Assembly: GCA_050251775.1 (NCBI GenBank)
Contig: JBFWMD010000082.1
Span: 1-15,546 of the forward strand
DNA: 15,546 bases
Source: Paucidesulfovibrio sp050251775
GTDB taxonomy: Bacteria > Desulfobacterota > Desulfovibrionia > Desulfovibrionales > Desulfovibrionaceae
Reading direction: 5' to 3'
A model generated the notes under the pieces. It did no database searches. It saw only the letters and a list, made by a program, of their open reading frames with translations, and was not told where the DNA came from. Shown in pieces: positions 6,751 through 14,458 of this stretch. The first letter of the stretch is position 1. Each line of letters starts with the position of its first letter. The position numbers were made by a program, and so were the translations under genes.

Positions 6751-6826
6751 TGGTGGGTCACCAAGGAATCGAACCTTGAACCTCCGGATTAAGAGTCCGC
6801 TGCTCTGCCAATTGAGCTAGTGACCC
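6751..6826 (-). tRNA. tRNA-Lys (anticodon CTT)
   Basis: The minus strand folds as a full 76-base cloverleaf. The acceptor GGGTCAC pairs perfectly with GTGACCC, then discriminator A and an encoded CCA (6753-6751). The D-arm is GCTC/GAGC. The anticodon arm is CGGA-CTCTTAA-TCCG, giving anticodon CTT for lysine AAG codons, and the T-arm is CAAGG-TTCGATT-CCTTG. It has its own promoter upstream and terminator downstream. It is transcribed convergently with the hybrid kinase and divergently from the dsbD-like gene. No integrase or duplicated tRNA 3' end is visible, so it is not acting as an attachment site within this window. Confidence 0.97.
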
Positions 6827-6859
6827 GAAGCGCGGTGCGTTTCGCCCCGACGGGAGAGG

Positions 6860-6888
6860 TATCTATCCAGCAGGGTCTGAATTGTCAA
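6860..6888 (-). promoter_or_regulatory. Sigma70-type promoter of tRNA-Lys
   Basis: On the minus strand a perfect -35 TTGACA (6888-6883) and -10 TAGATA (6865-6860) are spaced by 17 bases. Transcription would begin about 25-28 bases before the mature tRNA 5' end at 6826. The spacing and near-consensus boxes fit a strong stable-RNA promoter. Confidence 0.82.
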
Positions 6889-6922
6889 CAACAAATGTCA
6901 CCTTTTTTTCACGAATGAATTT

Positions 6923-8794
6923 ATGACACAAAAACGAATAGTTAGCGCGTTACTTTTACTGCTTGTTTTGGGCGCGGCCTTGCCGGCAGAGGCCCAATTC
7001 CAGGCCGCGGACGAACCCTTCGACATTTCCTTCCAGGCGTTCGCCCTCAGCCCCACCCCTGAAGTAAGCCCAAACGAGACTATTCTCGTGGTGCTGACCC
7101 TGACGCCCAGGGATGGCTGGTACGCCTATGCGGCGGACCATCCCGGCCCCGTGGGCAGACCTCCGGTGATCAAGGCCGAGGCCATGCCCGGCGGCGAGGC
7201 CGTGGTTCCTTATTTCCCGCCCGGCACGGACAAGCCCAACCCCTTTGACCCGACGCGGACCATGCGCGTGTATGCGGGGGCCACGCCGTTGTTCCTGCCC
7301 CTGCCGCCTGGTCTGGCCGCGCCCGCCCGATTGAAGATGCGCCTGGGTCTGGCGCTCTGCCTGGAAAACAAATGCCGCGAGACTTCCGTGGAGTTGGTCT
7401 ACCCGCTGAAGACCACGGACCCGGCCGCGCTGCAACGGGCCGAGGACCAGCCCTGGTGGCCGGACTTCCAGGCCGCCGTGCGGCTCGGTCCGCAGCTTCC
7501 GGGCAGGCAGACCTCACCGGGCTACCAGCCCGCCTTCACCCCGGCGCAAACCACGCCGGAAGGCTGGAACTTCCAGCCGCGCGAAGCCGCGCCCGAACTG
7601 GCGGTCACCGGTCTGCTCACAGCGCTGCTCTTCGGCCTGCTCGCCGGGCTGATCCTCAACGTCATGCCCTGCGTGCTGCCCGTGGTCAGCCTGAAGCTCT
7701 CCGGCCTGCTGGCCGGGGGCGGACTGGCCGCCAGCGAAAAGCGCCGCGCCTTCCGCGAACACAACATCTTCTTCAGCCTCGGCATCCTCAGCTGGTTCGC
7801 CTTCCTGGCGGTGCTTCTGGCGGCCACAGGCATGGCCTGGGGCGAAATCTTCCAGGCCCCCCTGCTGGTGGCCCTGCTCGCCGCCATGGTCCTGGCCATG
7901 TCCCTGAGCCTCTTCGGGGTGTTCAATCTGCCCGTGATCGACCTCAAGCTGGACGCCAAGGCGAAAAATCCGGCGGCCCAGGCGTACTTCACGGGCGTGC
8001 TGGCCACACTCCTGGCCACGCCGTGCAGCGGTCCGTTTCTGGGCGGAGTGCTCGGCTGGGCGCTGCTCCGGCCCACGTATGAAGTGGCCCTGGTCTTTCT
8101 GTCCGTGGGCCTGGGCATGAGCCTGCCCTACCTGGGCATGGCCGCCCTGCCCGGCCTCGCACGCCATTTCCCCCGTCCCGGCGTCTGGACCGGATACGTG
8201 GAGCGGGCCGCCGGCTTTTTTCTGCTCGCCACCGCCGCCTATCTTGTCAACATCCTTCCGGAGTCTTATCTGGCCCGGACCCTGACCCTGCTCTGGATCA
8301 CGGCTCTGGCCTGCTGGCTCTGGGGCCTGGCCGGACCGGAAGCCTCGGACCGCAAACGGCTGGTGCTGCGCTCGGCCACACTGGTTCTGGCCCTGGGGGC
8401 GTTGCTCTGGCTGCTGCTGCCGCGCGGCGCGGGCTTTGCCTGGGAGGAATTCCGCACCGACCGCCTGCGCGACCGCCTTGGCCAGGAACTCCTCGTGGCC
8501 GACTTCACGGCGGACTGGTGTCCGACCTGCAAATTCCTGGAGCAGACCGTGCTCACGGACCAGAACGTGCGCGACTGGGCCGCCCGCCATGGAGCCGTGT
8601 TCGTGCGCGTGGACCTCACGGACGACAATCTTGGAGCCGAGGACCTGCTGCGCGCCCTGGGCAGCCGCTCCATCCCGCTCCTGGCGGTTTTTCCCAAGGG
8701 TGACACTGCAAAGCGGCCCATTGTGCTGCGCGACCTCTTCAGCGCCCGACAGGTCGAAGCGGCACTGGAACAGGCAAAAAAACAGGCCCGATAA
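6923..8794 (+). CDS. dsbD: DsbD/ScsB-type transmembrane thiol-disulfide reductase
   Basis: This 623-residue inner-membrane protein carries electrons from cytoplasmic thioredoxin to the periplasm, keeping periplasmic thiols reduced, including for cytochrome c maturation. A signal peptide (1-24, ending AEA) is followed by a periplasmic alpha domain with a Cys146-x4-Cys151 pair. The membrane core (about 228-500) has about eight helices with the paired cysteines Cys250 in NVMPCVLP and Cys368 in LATPCSGP. The C-terminal thioredoxin-like gamma domain (about 505-620) carries DWCPTCK (Cys533, Cys536) and the cis-proline of SIPLL (Pro585). All three redox pairs are present. The length is slightly above E. 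coli DsbD and nearer ScsB-type proteins, so the symbol marks the family and not strict orthology. The ATG lacks an obvious ribosome-binding site, but the signal peptide begins there. A short tandem repeat spans the stop codon. Confidence 0.92.
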   Translation: MTQKRIVSALLLLLVLGAALPAEAQFQAADEPFDISFQAFALSPTPEVSPNETILVVLTLTPRDGWYAYAADHPGPVGRPPVIKAEAMPGGEAVVPYFPPGTDKPNPFDPTRTMRVYAGATPLFLPLPPGLAAPARLKMRLGLALCLENKCRETSVELVYPLKTTDPAALQRAEDQPWWPDFQAAVRLGPQLPGRQTSPGYQPAFTPAQTTPEGWNFQPREAAPELAVTGLLTALLFGLLAGLILNVMPCVLPVVSLKLSGLLAGGGLAASEKRRAFREHNIFFSLGILSWFAFLAVLLAATGMAWGEIFQAPLLVALLAAMVLAMSLSLFGVFNLPVIDLKLDAKAKNPAAQAYFTGVLATLLATPCSGPFLGGVLGWALLRPTYEVALVFLSVGLGMSLPYLGMAALPGLARHFPRPGVWTGYVERAAGFFLLATAAYLVNILPESYLARTLTLLWITALACWLWGLAGPEASDRKRLVLRSATLVLALGALLWLLLPRGAGFAWEEFRTDRLRDRLGQELLVADFTADWCPTCKFLEQTVLTDQNVRDWAARHGAVFVRVDLTDDNLGAEDLLRALGSRSIPLLAVFPKGDTAKRPIVLRDLFSARQVEAALEQAKKQAR

Positions 8795-8815
8795 AAGGCC
8801 CGATAAAAGGCCCGA
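8784..8815. repeat. 12-base tandem repeat across the dsbD-like stop codon
   Basis: AGGCCCGATAAA occurs twice in full (8784-8795 and 8796-8807), followed by a third partial copy, AGGCCCGA (8808-8815). The first copy contains the TAA stop of the dsbD-like gene. Because the unit is 12 bases, every copy presents the stop in the same frame. It looks like replication slippage. Confidence 0.85.
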
Positions 8816-8881
8816 GACCGCTGGAAAGGGCCCATCCCGCTCAAACAACGCACGGCGTCCATCTCGCCGCTAGGAGAACAG

Positions 8882-10075
8882 ATGCTTAACTTCCAATTCT
8901 TCATGCCCACCAAACTGATCTTCGGCCCCGGTTCCTTGGAACAACTGGGCGACACGTCCCATCTGCCCAAAGGAGACAAGGCCATGATCGTCATGGGCTC
9001 TTCCGGAGCCATGATCAGGAACGGCTCGCTCAGCCGCGTGCAGGGCCTGCTCGGGGAACGTGGCGTGCGCAGCGTGGTCTTTGACAAGGTCCGGCCCAAT
9101 CCCGAATCTGACACCGTGGAGGAGGCGGCAGCCACCTGCCGCACCCTTGGCGTGGATTTCCTCGTGGGCCTGGGCGGCGGCAGTTCCATTGACACGGCCA
9201 AGGCCGTGGCCCTGCTCGCGGCCAACGACGGCTCTTACTGGGACTACATGCACGGCGGCAGCGGCGGCAAAAAGACCCCGAAAAACCCAGCCCTGCCCGT
9301 GGTGGCCATTCCCACCACCGCGGGCACGGGCACGGAGGCCGACCCCTGGACCGTGATCAGCAAAAGCGGCTCCCAGGAGAAGATCGGCTTCGGCAACGAC
9401 TCCACCTATCCGGCCCTCTCCCTGGTGGACCCGGAGCTGATGGTCACCCTGTCCCCACGCCAGACCGCGTTCACTGGCATGGACGCCTTCTTCCATGCCG
9501 TGGAGTCCTATCTGAACACCACGCGCTCGCCCATGAACGACATGCTGGCCATGGAAGCCGTGAACCTCATCGGCCAGTACCTGCCCGAGGCCGTGGCCAA
9601 CGGCGCGAACATGGAAGCGCGCACGGCCCTGGCCTGGGCCAGCACTGCGGCGGGCATCTGCGAATCCATTGGCGGCTGCATCTCCCACCATTCCATGGAG
9701 CACGCCCTGAGCGGCTTCAACCCGGACCTGCCCCACGGAGCCGGACTGGTGCTGCTCTCGGTTCCCTATTTCTCGCGCCTGGGTGAACTCGCGCCGGAGC
9801 GCTTCTCGGACCTGGCCCTGGCCCTGGGAGCGGAAGAGGCCCAGGACCTGCCCGAGTCCGAAGGGCCGCGCCTGTTTATCGAACGGCTCTCCGCATTGAT
9901 CGCGGCAACGGGTCTGGGCGAGGAAAAACTCGCGGACTACGGCTTCACTGTGGATCAGGCCGACGCTCTGGCGGAAAACGCCTTTGAGAACATGGGCGCG
10001 CTCTTCGCAGTCACTCCGGCTGTGCTGACCCGGCGCGACGTGGCCGCCATCTTTGAGGCGGCCATCCAGGGCTGA
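8882..10075 (+). CDS. Iron-type (group III) alcohol dehydrogenase
   Basis: This 397-residue cytoplasmic enzyme of the Fe-ADH superfamily oxidises primary alcohols or reduces aldehydes with NAD(P). The N-terminal dinucleotide-binding domain shows GLGGGSSIDTAKA (97-109) and IPTTAGTGTEA (143-153). The C-terminal helical domain carries the four metal ligands: Asp201 and His205 in GMDAFFHAVESY, His274 in EHALSG and His285 in DLPHGAG. The length is typical of the family. AGGAG lies 5 bases before the ATG. The gene starts 87 bases after the dsbD-like gene with no terminator between, so they may share a transcript, though their functions are not obviously linked. A strong terminator follows. In sulfate reducers such enzymes serve ethanol metabolism; the actual substrate cannot be read from the sequence. 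Confidence 0.93.
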   Translation: MLNFQFFMPTKLIFGPGSLEQLGDTSHLPKGDKAMIVMGSSGAMIRNGSLSRVQGLLGERGVRSVVFDKVRPNPESDTVEEAAATCRTLGVDFLVGLGGGSSIDTAKAVALLAANDGSYWDYMHGGSGGKKTPKNPALPVVAIPTTAGTGTEADPWTVISKSGSQEKIGFGNDSTYPALSLVDPELMVTLSPRQTAFTGMDAFFHAVESYLNTTRSPMNDMLAMEAVNLIGQYLPEAVANGANMEARTALAWASTAAGICESIGGCISHHSMEHALSGFNPDLPHGAGLVLLSVPYFSRLGELAPERFSDLALALGAEEAQDLPESEGPRLFIERLSALIAATGLGEEKLADYGFTVDQADALAENAFENMGALFAVTPAVLTRRDVAAIFEAAIQG

Positions 10076-10136
10076 TCCGCGTAGCTCCCAGCCTTGATCC
10101 GCAACCGGTGCAGAGCGCACCCTACTGGAATCATAA

Positions 10137-10177
10137 AACAAAGAGCCGAATCGCCCTTGACGACTCGGCTCTTTGTT
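10137..10177 (+). terminator. Terminator after the alcohol dehydrogenase gene
   Basis: AACAAAGAGCCGA (10137-10149) and TCGGCTCTTTGTT (10165-10177) form a perfect 13-base stem with a 15-base loop. The 3' arm is T-rich, and the 5' arm provides an A-rich stretch for the opposite strand, so it could act in both directions. It lies 61 bases after the stop codon. Confidence 0.82.
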
Positions 10178-10318
10178 CCTTATCCTCGACTATCATTTTC
10201 ATCGTCCCGGCCCACCACCTCGTGGTCCGCGCCATGCTGCGCAACGCGGCGCGGAAGCCATGAGACGAAATTCCAAAGCAAAATGGCCCATGCCGAAAAA
10301 ATATCGAAAGAGGTCCCC

Positions 10319-10663
10319 ATGAACGACAAACTGCGCGATCTGACCCTGAAACGGAAACAGGCCCATTCCCGGCTCCTGAAGCTGGAATCCTCGACCTACG
10401 CCGCGTTCCTGGACATGGAAAAGGCCACCTACTCCGACGGCGCATTGCCGAAGAAGCACAAGGAACTCATCGCGGTGGGCATTTCCGTGACCATTGACTG
10501 CGAGTCGTGCATGCAATGGCACATCGAGCAGGCGGTCGCGGCGGGCGCCACCGCGCGGGAGGTGCTGGAAGCCGTGGAGGTGGGCATGGAAATGGGCGGC
10601 GGACCGGCCACGGTCTCGGCCCGCTTCGCCCTGGAAGTCATGCGGGAAGTGTTCGAGGAATAA
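10319..10663 (+). CDS. AhpD/carboxymuconolactone-decarboxylase-like protein
   Basis: This 114-residue all-helical protein has the redox motif DCESCMQWH (Cys61, Cys64, His68), the CxxC-x3-H signature of AhpD-like members of the CMD family. The flanking pattern KKHKELIAVGISVTI and the later GATAREVLEAVEVGMEMGGGPA are also typical. Such proteins act as small thiol-disulfide or peroxidase-related enzymes, usually as homo-oligomers. I chose ATG 10319 because GAAAGAGG lies 5 bases before it; an in-frame ATG at 10283 has no ribosome-binding site. The gene sits alone between a terminator and the convergent peptidase gene, whose stop is 13 bases away. A weak promoter match (TTGACG 10157, TATCCT 10181, 18-base spacer) overlaps the upstream terminator. 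The exact substrate is unknown. Confidence 0.9.
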   Translation: MNDKLRDLTLKRKQAHSRLLKLESSTYAAFLDMEKATYSDGALPKKHKELIAVGISVTIDCESCMQWHIEQAVAAGATAREVLEAVEVGMEMGGGPATVSARFALEVMREVFEE

Positions 10664-10676
10664 CCGGACGCCCGGC

Positions 10677-11900
10677 CTATTCGACGCAGATCATTTCGTA
10701 GCGGTCGCCCGTGATGCAGACCGCGCCTTGCGGCGTGACCTCGAAAGTATTCTCTACCCCGACCATGCCCACGCCGGGCACGCCCTGCTTGGGCTCCAGG
10801 GCCAGGACCATGCCCGCCTCCAGCGGACGGTCAAAACCCCTGGCAATGACGGGGTAGCCGTCGATGGTCAGGCCGATGCCGTGGCCCACAAAGGGAACCT
10901 GGTTGTCGCCAAGGCCCATGAATCCCGCGCCCATGCCCGCTTTTTTGGCCATTTCCAGGCAGCCCGCATAGAGTTCCGAGGGCAGTGCGCCCGGAACCAT
11001 GCTCTCGGCCAGCCAGGACTGCACGTCCATGCAGAAGGAATGGGCCGCGCGCACTTCGCCGGGGATGGAGGATTCCGGCCCGGACCAGTAGACCTGGGTC
11101 TTGTCCGTGGCGTAGCCCTCCAGGGAAAAGCCCACGTCGCAGGCCAGGGGTTGCCCCGGCTCCCAGACGTTGCCCGCGAAGCCCATGTAGGGAATGGCCG
11201 GATGCACGCCCCGGACCCCGAGGGGGCCATTGAACGCGCTGGAATAGTTGCCGGACTCCCCGGCGGAAACATGGCCCAGGAAGATTTCCTCGCCAAAGGA
11301 GCCCATGCGCATCACGCCCATGTGCCCCCGGGAATAGAACACCTCCCAGATGCGGTGCGAAATTTCCTGCTCGTCCATGCCGGGCCGAAGGGCCTTTGGC
11401 AGAAGGTCGTGCAGGCATTCGTGGTGCAACGCGCCGCAGCGGCGCATGATTTCCAGCTCCCAATCGGACTTGAAGCTGCGGGCCAGGCCCAGGGCCATGT
11501 CGCAGGAGACGAAATTTTTGCCCTTGAGCTTTGCGCGCAACAGTTCGCCGAGCTGCCAGGTCAGCCCCCCGGTCTCCACGGCCAGGGTCGAAGTCAGCGG
11601 GCTGCCCGCGTCAGCGGCCAGGGCTTCCAGCTGGCCGTAGGACTTGAACCCGGTCTTCCGACCCACGACACTCTCGATTTCCGCGCGCTCCAACCCCTTG
11701 CGGCAGAAGAGCACAGGCTCGCCCTCCAGGGGCAGCCAGAACACGCCCATGCCGAGCGTGCCCGAGAGGTAGTAGATGTTCACTCGGGAAAAGGCGAGCA
11801 GGCCGCCGGCATCCGGCGCGGTCTCCCGCAGCATGGCGCGGCATTTCTCCCAGCGGGTGACAAGTTCGGCCTTGGGGACGAAAAAGGAAGTATCGGGCAT
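10677..11900 (-). CDS. M24-family metallopeptidase (Xaa-Pro aminopeptidase type)
   Basis: This 407-residue cytoplasmic protein has a creatinase-type N-terminal domain (about 10-140) and a pita-bread catalytic domain (about 145-405). All five metal ligands of the family are present: Asp255 in CDVGFSLEGY, Asp266 in ATDKTQVY, His340 in VGHGIGL, Glu369 in ALEPKQG and Glu383 in GVENTFEV. By family knowledge it removes an N-terminal residue before proline using two metal ions. The DxG and TD motifs deviate slightly from the usual (Phe after DVG; KTQ in place of the common TRT), so substrate range may differ. GGAG lies 6 bases before the ATG. The gene is divergent from the CoA-binding-protein operon across 80 bases and convergent with the AhpD-like gene. 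It is probably monocistronic. Confidence 0.92.
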   Translation of the reverse strand: MPDTSFFVPKAELVTRWEKCRAMLRETAPDAGGLLAFSRVNIYYLSGTLGMGVFWLPLEGEPVLFCRKGLERAEIESVVGRKTGFKSYGQLEALAADAGSPLTSTLAVETGGLTWQLGELLRAKLKGKNFVSCDMALGLARSFKSDWELEIMRRCGALHHECLHDLLPKALRPGMDEQEISHRIWEVFYSRGHMGVMRMGSFGEEIFLGHVSAGESGNYSSAFNGPLGVRGVHPAIPYMGFAGNVWEPGQPLACDVGFSLEGYATDKTQVYWSGPESSIPGEVRAAHSFCMDVQSWLAESMVPGALPSELYAGCLEMAKKAGMGAGFMGLGDNQVPFVGHGIGLTIDGYPVIARGFDRPLEAGMVLALEPKQGVPGVGMVGVENTFEVTPQGAVCITGDRYEMICVE

Positions 11901-11980
11901 GGCAGGCTCCGGCAGGGTTTCGGGCTAGGCAACACGGTTCAATTGCGGTAGGGAAGTCCACGGAACAACGAGGTACGATC

Positions 11981-12403
11981 ATGTTGCACGATCCCAAGGA
12001 GCTAACCGCCCTGCTCGGACAGGTCAAGTCCATCGCCGTTGTGGGCGCCGTGGACAAGCCGGGCCGTCCGGTGGACATGGTGGGGCGCTATCTCATCGAC
12101 GCAGGCTTCGAAGTCATTCCGGTGCATCCCAAACGCACCGATGTCTGGGGCCTGCCCACCTATCCGAGCATCGCGGACATTCCCAGGCCCGTGGATCTCG
12201 TGGATCTCTTCCGCGCGGCGGAACACTGCCCGGCCCACGCCCGGGAAGTCCTGGACATGTCGCCCCGGCCCCGCTGCTTCTGGATGCAGTCCGGCATCTT
12301 CAGTCCGGAAGCCCGCGCGATCCTCGCGGGGTCCGGCGTCCTCGTGGTCGAAGACCTCTGCCTGAAAGTCTTCCACGAACAGCGTCTCGGAGGCATCCGA
12401 TAA
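11981..12403 (+). CDS. CoA-binding domain (Rossmann) protein, YccU-like
   Basis: This 140-residue protein consists of a single CoA_binding_2 Rossmann domain. A glycine-containing nucleotide loop is seen at SIAVVGAVDKPGRP (17-30). Later motifs typical of the family are VDLVDLFR, CFWMQSGIFSPEA and VLVVEDLCLKV. Proteins of this type bind CoA; their cellular role is not well defined. GAGG lies 7 bases before the ATG. Its TAA overlaps the ATG of the next gene by one base, so the two are translationally coupled and form the head of a three-gene operon with a cysteine-cluster and a J-domain protein. Confidence 0.9.
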   Translation: MLHDPKELTALLGQVKSIAVVGAVDKPGRPVDMVGRYLIDAGFEVIPVHPKRTDVWGLPTYPSIADIPRPVDLVDLFRAAEHCPAHAREVLDMSPRPRCFWMQSGIFSPEARAILAGSGVLVVEDLCLKVFHEQRLGGIR

Positions 12404-12843
12404 TGGTGGCCTTTGAATGCCGCATGTGCGGGCACTGCTGCCAGGGTGAAGGCGGCATCGTCATGAGTCCCAAGGACCAGAAACGACTTGCCGCGCATCT
12501 GGGCATGAACGTGGCCGGGATGCTGGCCGAGTATTCCCGCGAGCAGAACGGCAAACCCAGCCTGCGCACCGGCGAGGACGGCTTTTGCGTGTTCTTCGCC
12601 GAGGGCCGGGGCTGCACCGTGCATCCGGGCCGACCGGACATCTGCCGGGCCTGGCCCTATTTCCGGGGCAATCTCATCGACTCCACAAGTTGGGAAATGA
12701 TCCAGGACTACTGTCCGGGAGTGAATCCCGAGGCCGGACACGCGGAATTCGTCCGTCAGGGCAGGGAGTACCTGCGGGAGAACGGCCTGCTGCGGCACGA
12801 CCCCGCAGTGGACCCCAACGCCCTGATTCTGGACCAGGATTGA
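12403..12843 (+). CDS. YkgJ-like cysteine-cluster protein
   Basis: This 146-residue protein has the YkgJ/CxxCxxCC pattern: Cys6, Cys9, Cys12 and Cys13 (ECRMCGHCC), then Cys62, Cys71 and Cys81 in GCTVHPGRPDICRAWP, and Cys104 in DYCPG. The family is thought to bind zinc or an Fe-S cluster through these cysteines; its biochemical function is largely undefined. The start overlaps the stop of the CoA-binding gene by one base, with GGAGG 9 bases upstream. The J-domain gene begins 15 bases after its stop. All eight cysteines expected from the motif are intact, so it is likely functional. Confidence 0.92.
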   Translation: MVAFECRMCGHCCQGEGGIVMSPKDQKRLAAHLGMNVAGMLAEYSREQNGKPSLRTGEDGFCVFFAEGRGCTVHPGRPDICRAWPYFRGNLIDSTSWEMIQDYCPGVNPEAGHAEFVRQGREYLRENGLLRHDPAVDPNALILDQD

Positions 12844-12858
12844 GGAGAACCGCCGGGC

Positions 12859-13668
12859 ATGAACGTTCGGGACAGTTATCGCATTCTCCAGGTACGTCCG
12901 GGAGCCGGACTGGACGAGATCAAATCCGCTTTCCGCAGGCAGGCCTTCAAGCTCCACCCGGACCTGAACCCCGGCAGAGATGCCGCGCGCCAGTTCCGGG
13001 AGCTCAACGAAGCCTACGTGCTGCTGACGCACACCCTGAGAGAGGATCCGAAGCAGGGCGCGGGCGCATCCATGGGAACGCAGTCCAGTCCTGGTCCGCA
13101 ACCACGCGCCGGACGCGCCGAGGCCGCCGGAGCCTATGAACGCCAGAGCCGCACACAAGCCGGACCAAAGACCGGCACGAATGGCGGCTCCCGATCCGGC
13201 GCGGAAGCGCATAACGCTGGCCGGAGCACCTTCCACTATAAAGAGGAGGAGGTGCTCAGCGACCTGCTCAAGGACCCCTTTGCCCGCAAGGTCTTTGAGG
13301 ACATCTACCAGCAGATCCGCACCTCCCAGCCCGCACGGCGGCCCGAAAAGGTCTCCCGCAAGAGCATCCAGCTCGACTGGGGAGGGCGCAGTTTCAACCT
13401 GGATCTCAGCCGGGGCCTGAAGACCCGGGTCAAGGACTGGCTGCGCCATCAGCTCGACGATGTGCAGACCCTGACTTTTCCCGCCCATCTGCTGATCCCC
13501 GGGCGGATCATCCGCCTGGATGTCAGCTCCCGCTTTTCCCGAAAGAAAACCATCGAAGTACGTCTTCCCGCCGACTTTGCCCTGGGCAAGCCCATCCGAC
13601 TCAAAGGCCTCGGACGCCAGATCGGCCCCTATAAAGGGGATCTCTATCTCCGGATTCTGGCCAAATGA
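12859..13668 (+). CDS. J-domain (DnaJ-like) co-chaperone
   Basis: This 269-residue protein has an N-terminal J domain (about 3-62) with the HPD motif at His33-Asp35, which stimulates the ATPase of a DnaK-type Hsp70. A low-complexity linker rich in Gly, Ala, Ser, Gln and Arg (about 63-120) follows. There is no Cys-rich zinc-finger domain. The C-terminal part (about 140-269) ends in a segment resembling the substrate-binding C-terminal fold of DnaJ/CbpA (IEVRLPADFALGKPIRLKGLG, then YKGDLYLRI). It is thus a type II/III J protein, not DnaJ itself. GGAG overlaps the end of the preceding gene but is 11 bases from the ATG, a little far. As the last gene of the operon it may serve assembly of the upstream cysteine-cluster protein, which is inference. 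Confidence 0.9.
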   Translation: MNVRDSYRILQVRPGAGLDEIKSAFRRQAFKLHPDLNPGRDAARQFRELNEAYVLLTHTLREDPKQGAGASMGTQSSPGPQPRAGRAEAAGAYERQSRTQAGPKTGTNGGSRSGAEAHNAGRSTFHYKEEEVLSDLLKDPFARKVFEDIYQQIRTSQPARRPEKVSRKSIQLDWGGRSFNLDLSRGLKTRVKDWLRHQLDDVQTLTFPAHLLIPGRIIRLDVSSRFSRKKTIEVRLPADFALGKPIRLKGLGRQIGPYKGDLYLRILAK

Positions 13669-13816
13669 CTCCTTTCCTCCTCGCCGTGGGCGCTCTTCGT
13701 CCTGAAACACCCCTTTTCCTGCTGCCGTGAATTGTGACGGGCCTGCCCGCGCCCCCCCTTGAACTTCCCGCGATATTCTACTAGTCGCAGAAAGCATCAA
13801 AGGAGGAGTTGCAGGA

Positions 13817-14458
13817 ATGCTCGCCATCTTCGACTACAATGCTGGAAACCAGACCAGCGTGCGCAGGGCACTGGACGCCATTGGCATCCCGAATAAAATC
13901 ACCAACGATCCCGAAGAGCTGCAAAACGCCAGCGGCATCATCTTTCCCGGCGTGGGCGCAGCGGGGCAGGCCATGGACGAACTCACGTCCGGCGGCCTGG
14001 ACGAGGCGCTCAAGGCACTGATCTGGCAGGAAAAGCCTGTTCTCGGCATTTGCGTGGGCTGTCAGATTCTCCTGGACTACAGCGAGGAAAACGACACCAA
14101 GGCCCTTTCCGTGATTCCGGGGGAATGCCGTTTGTTCAACCCCTCCTGGACCGACTACGAGGGCCAACCCATCCGTGTGCCGCATATGGGCTGGAACACG
14201 GTGGAACTGGTCCGTGACTGCGAATTGTTCAAGGACATCGCGCCGGACGCCAATTTCTATTTCGTCCACAGCTACTACCCCGCGCCCAAGGAGGAGTTCA
14301 TCCTGGGCAACACGGTCTACGGTCGCCCGTTCTGCTCGGTGCATGGCCGTCGGGGGCTCTGGGCCGTGCAGTTCCACCCGGAGAAAAGCGGACGGCCCGG
14401 CCTGAAGCTGCTGCAAAACTTTTTTGATTACTGCCGGGAGGTGGAAAATGCTCAGTAA
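13817..14458 (+). CDS. hisH: Imidazole glycerol phosphate synthase, glutaminase subunit HisH
   Basis: This 213-residue class I glutamine amidotransferase releases ammonia from glutamine for HisF in histidine and purine (AICAR) metabolism. The catalytic triad is visible: nucleophile Cys79 in GICVGCQIL, with His187 and Glu189 in QFHPEKSG. Other HisH motifs are FDYNAGN (5-11), PGVGAAGQAMD (44-54) and VPHMGWN (121-127). The nucleophile loop reads GICVGCQ where GICLGMQ is usual, a mild variant. AGGAGG lies 10 bases before the ATG. The gene overlaps hisF by 11 bases, which suggests translational coupling of the two subunits. A weak upstream match, TTGAAC (13759) and TAGTCG (13782) with 17-base spacing, could be the promoter but is not convincing. 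Confidence 0.95.
   Translation: MLAIFDYNAGNQTSVRRALDAIGIPNKITNDPEELQNASGIIFPGVGAAGQAMDELTSGGLDEALKALIWQEKPVLGICVGCQILLDYSEENDTKALSVIPGECRLFNPSWTDYEGQPIRVPHMGWNTVELVRDCELFKDIAPDANFYFVHSYYPAPKEEFILGNTVYGRPFCSVHGRRGLWAVQFHPEKSGRPGLKLLQNFFDYCREVENAQ

Noticed and set aside
6559..6792. 77-codon plus-strand frame ending in WVTKESNLEPPD
   Set aside because: Its last third is the antisense of tRNA-Lys and its terminator, a well-known source of false genes. It has no ribosome-binding site.
6751..6826. tRNA-Lys as an attachment site of an integrated element
   Set aside because: No integrase, no repeated tRNA 3' end and no change in gene content typical of an island are visible on either side.
7514..8848. 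444-codon minus-strand frame opposite the dsbD-like gene
   Set aside because: Gln/Gly/His-rich shadow translation with no domain; the opposite strand encodes a complete DsbD-type protein.
8870..10141. 423-codon minus-strand frame opposite the alcohol dehydrogenase
   Set aside because: Shadow frame of low complexity; the plus strand holds a complete Fe-ADH with all metal ligands.
10094..10318. N-terminal extension of the AhpD-like protein
   Set aside because: It would translate through the terminator of the preceding gene; the ribosome-binding site supports the start at 10319.
12160..13827. 555-codon minus-strand frame across three plus-strand genes
   Set aside because: It spans several real genes and their junctions and shows no recognisable domain.
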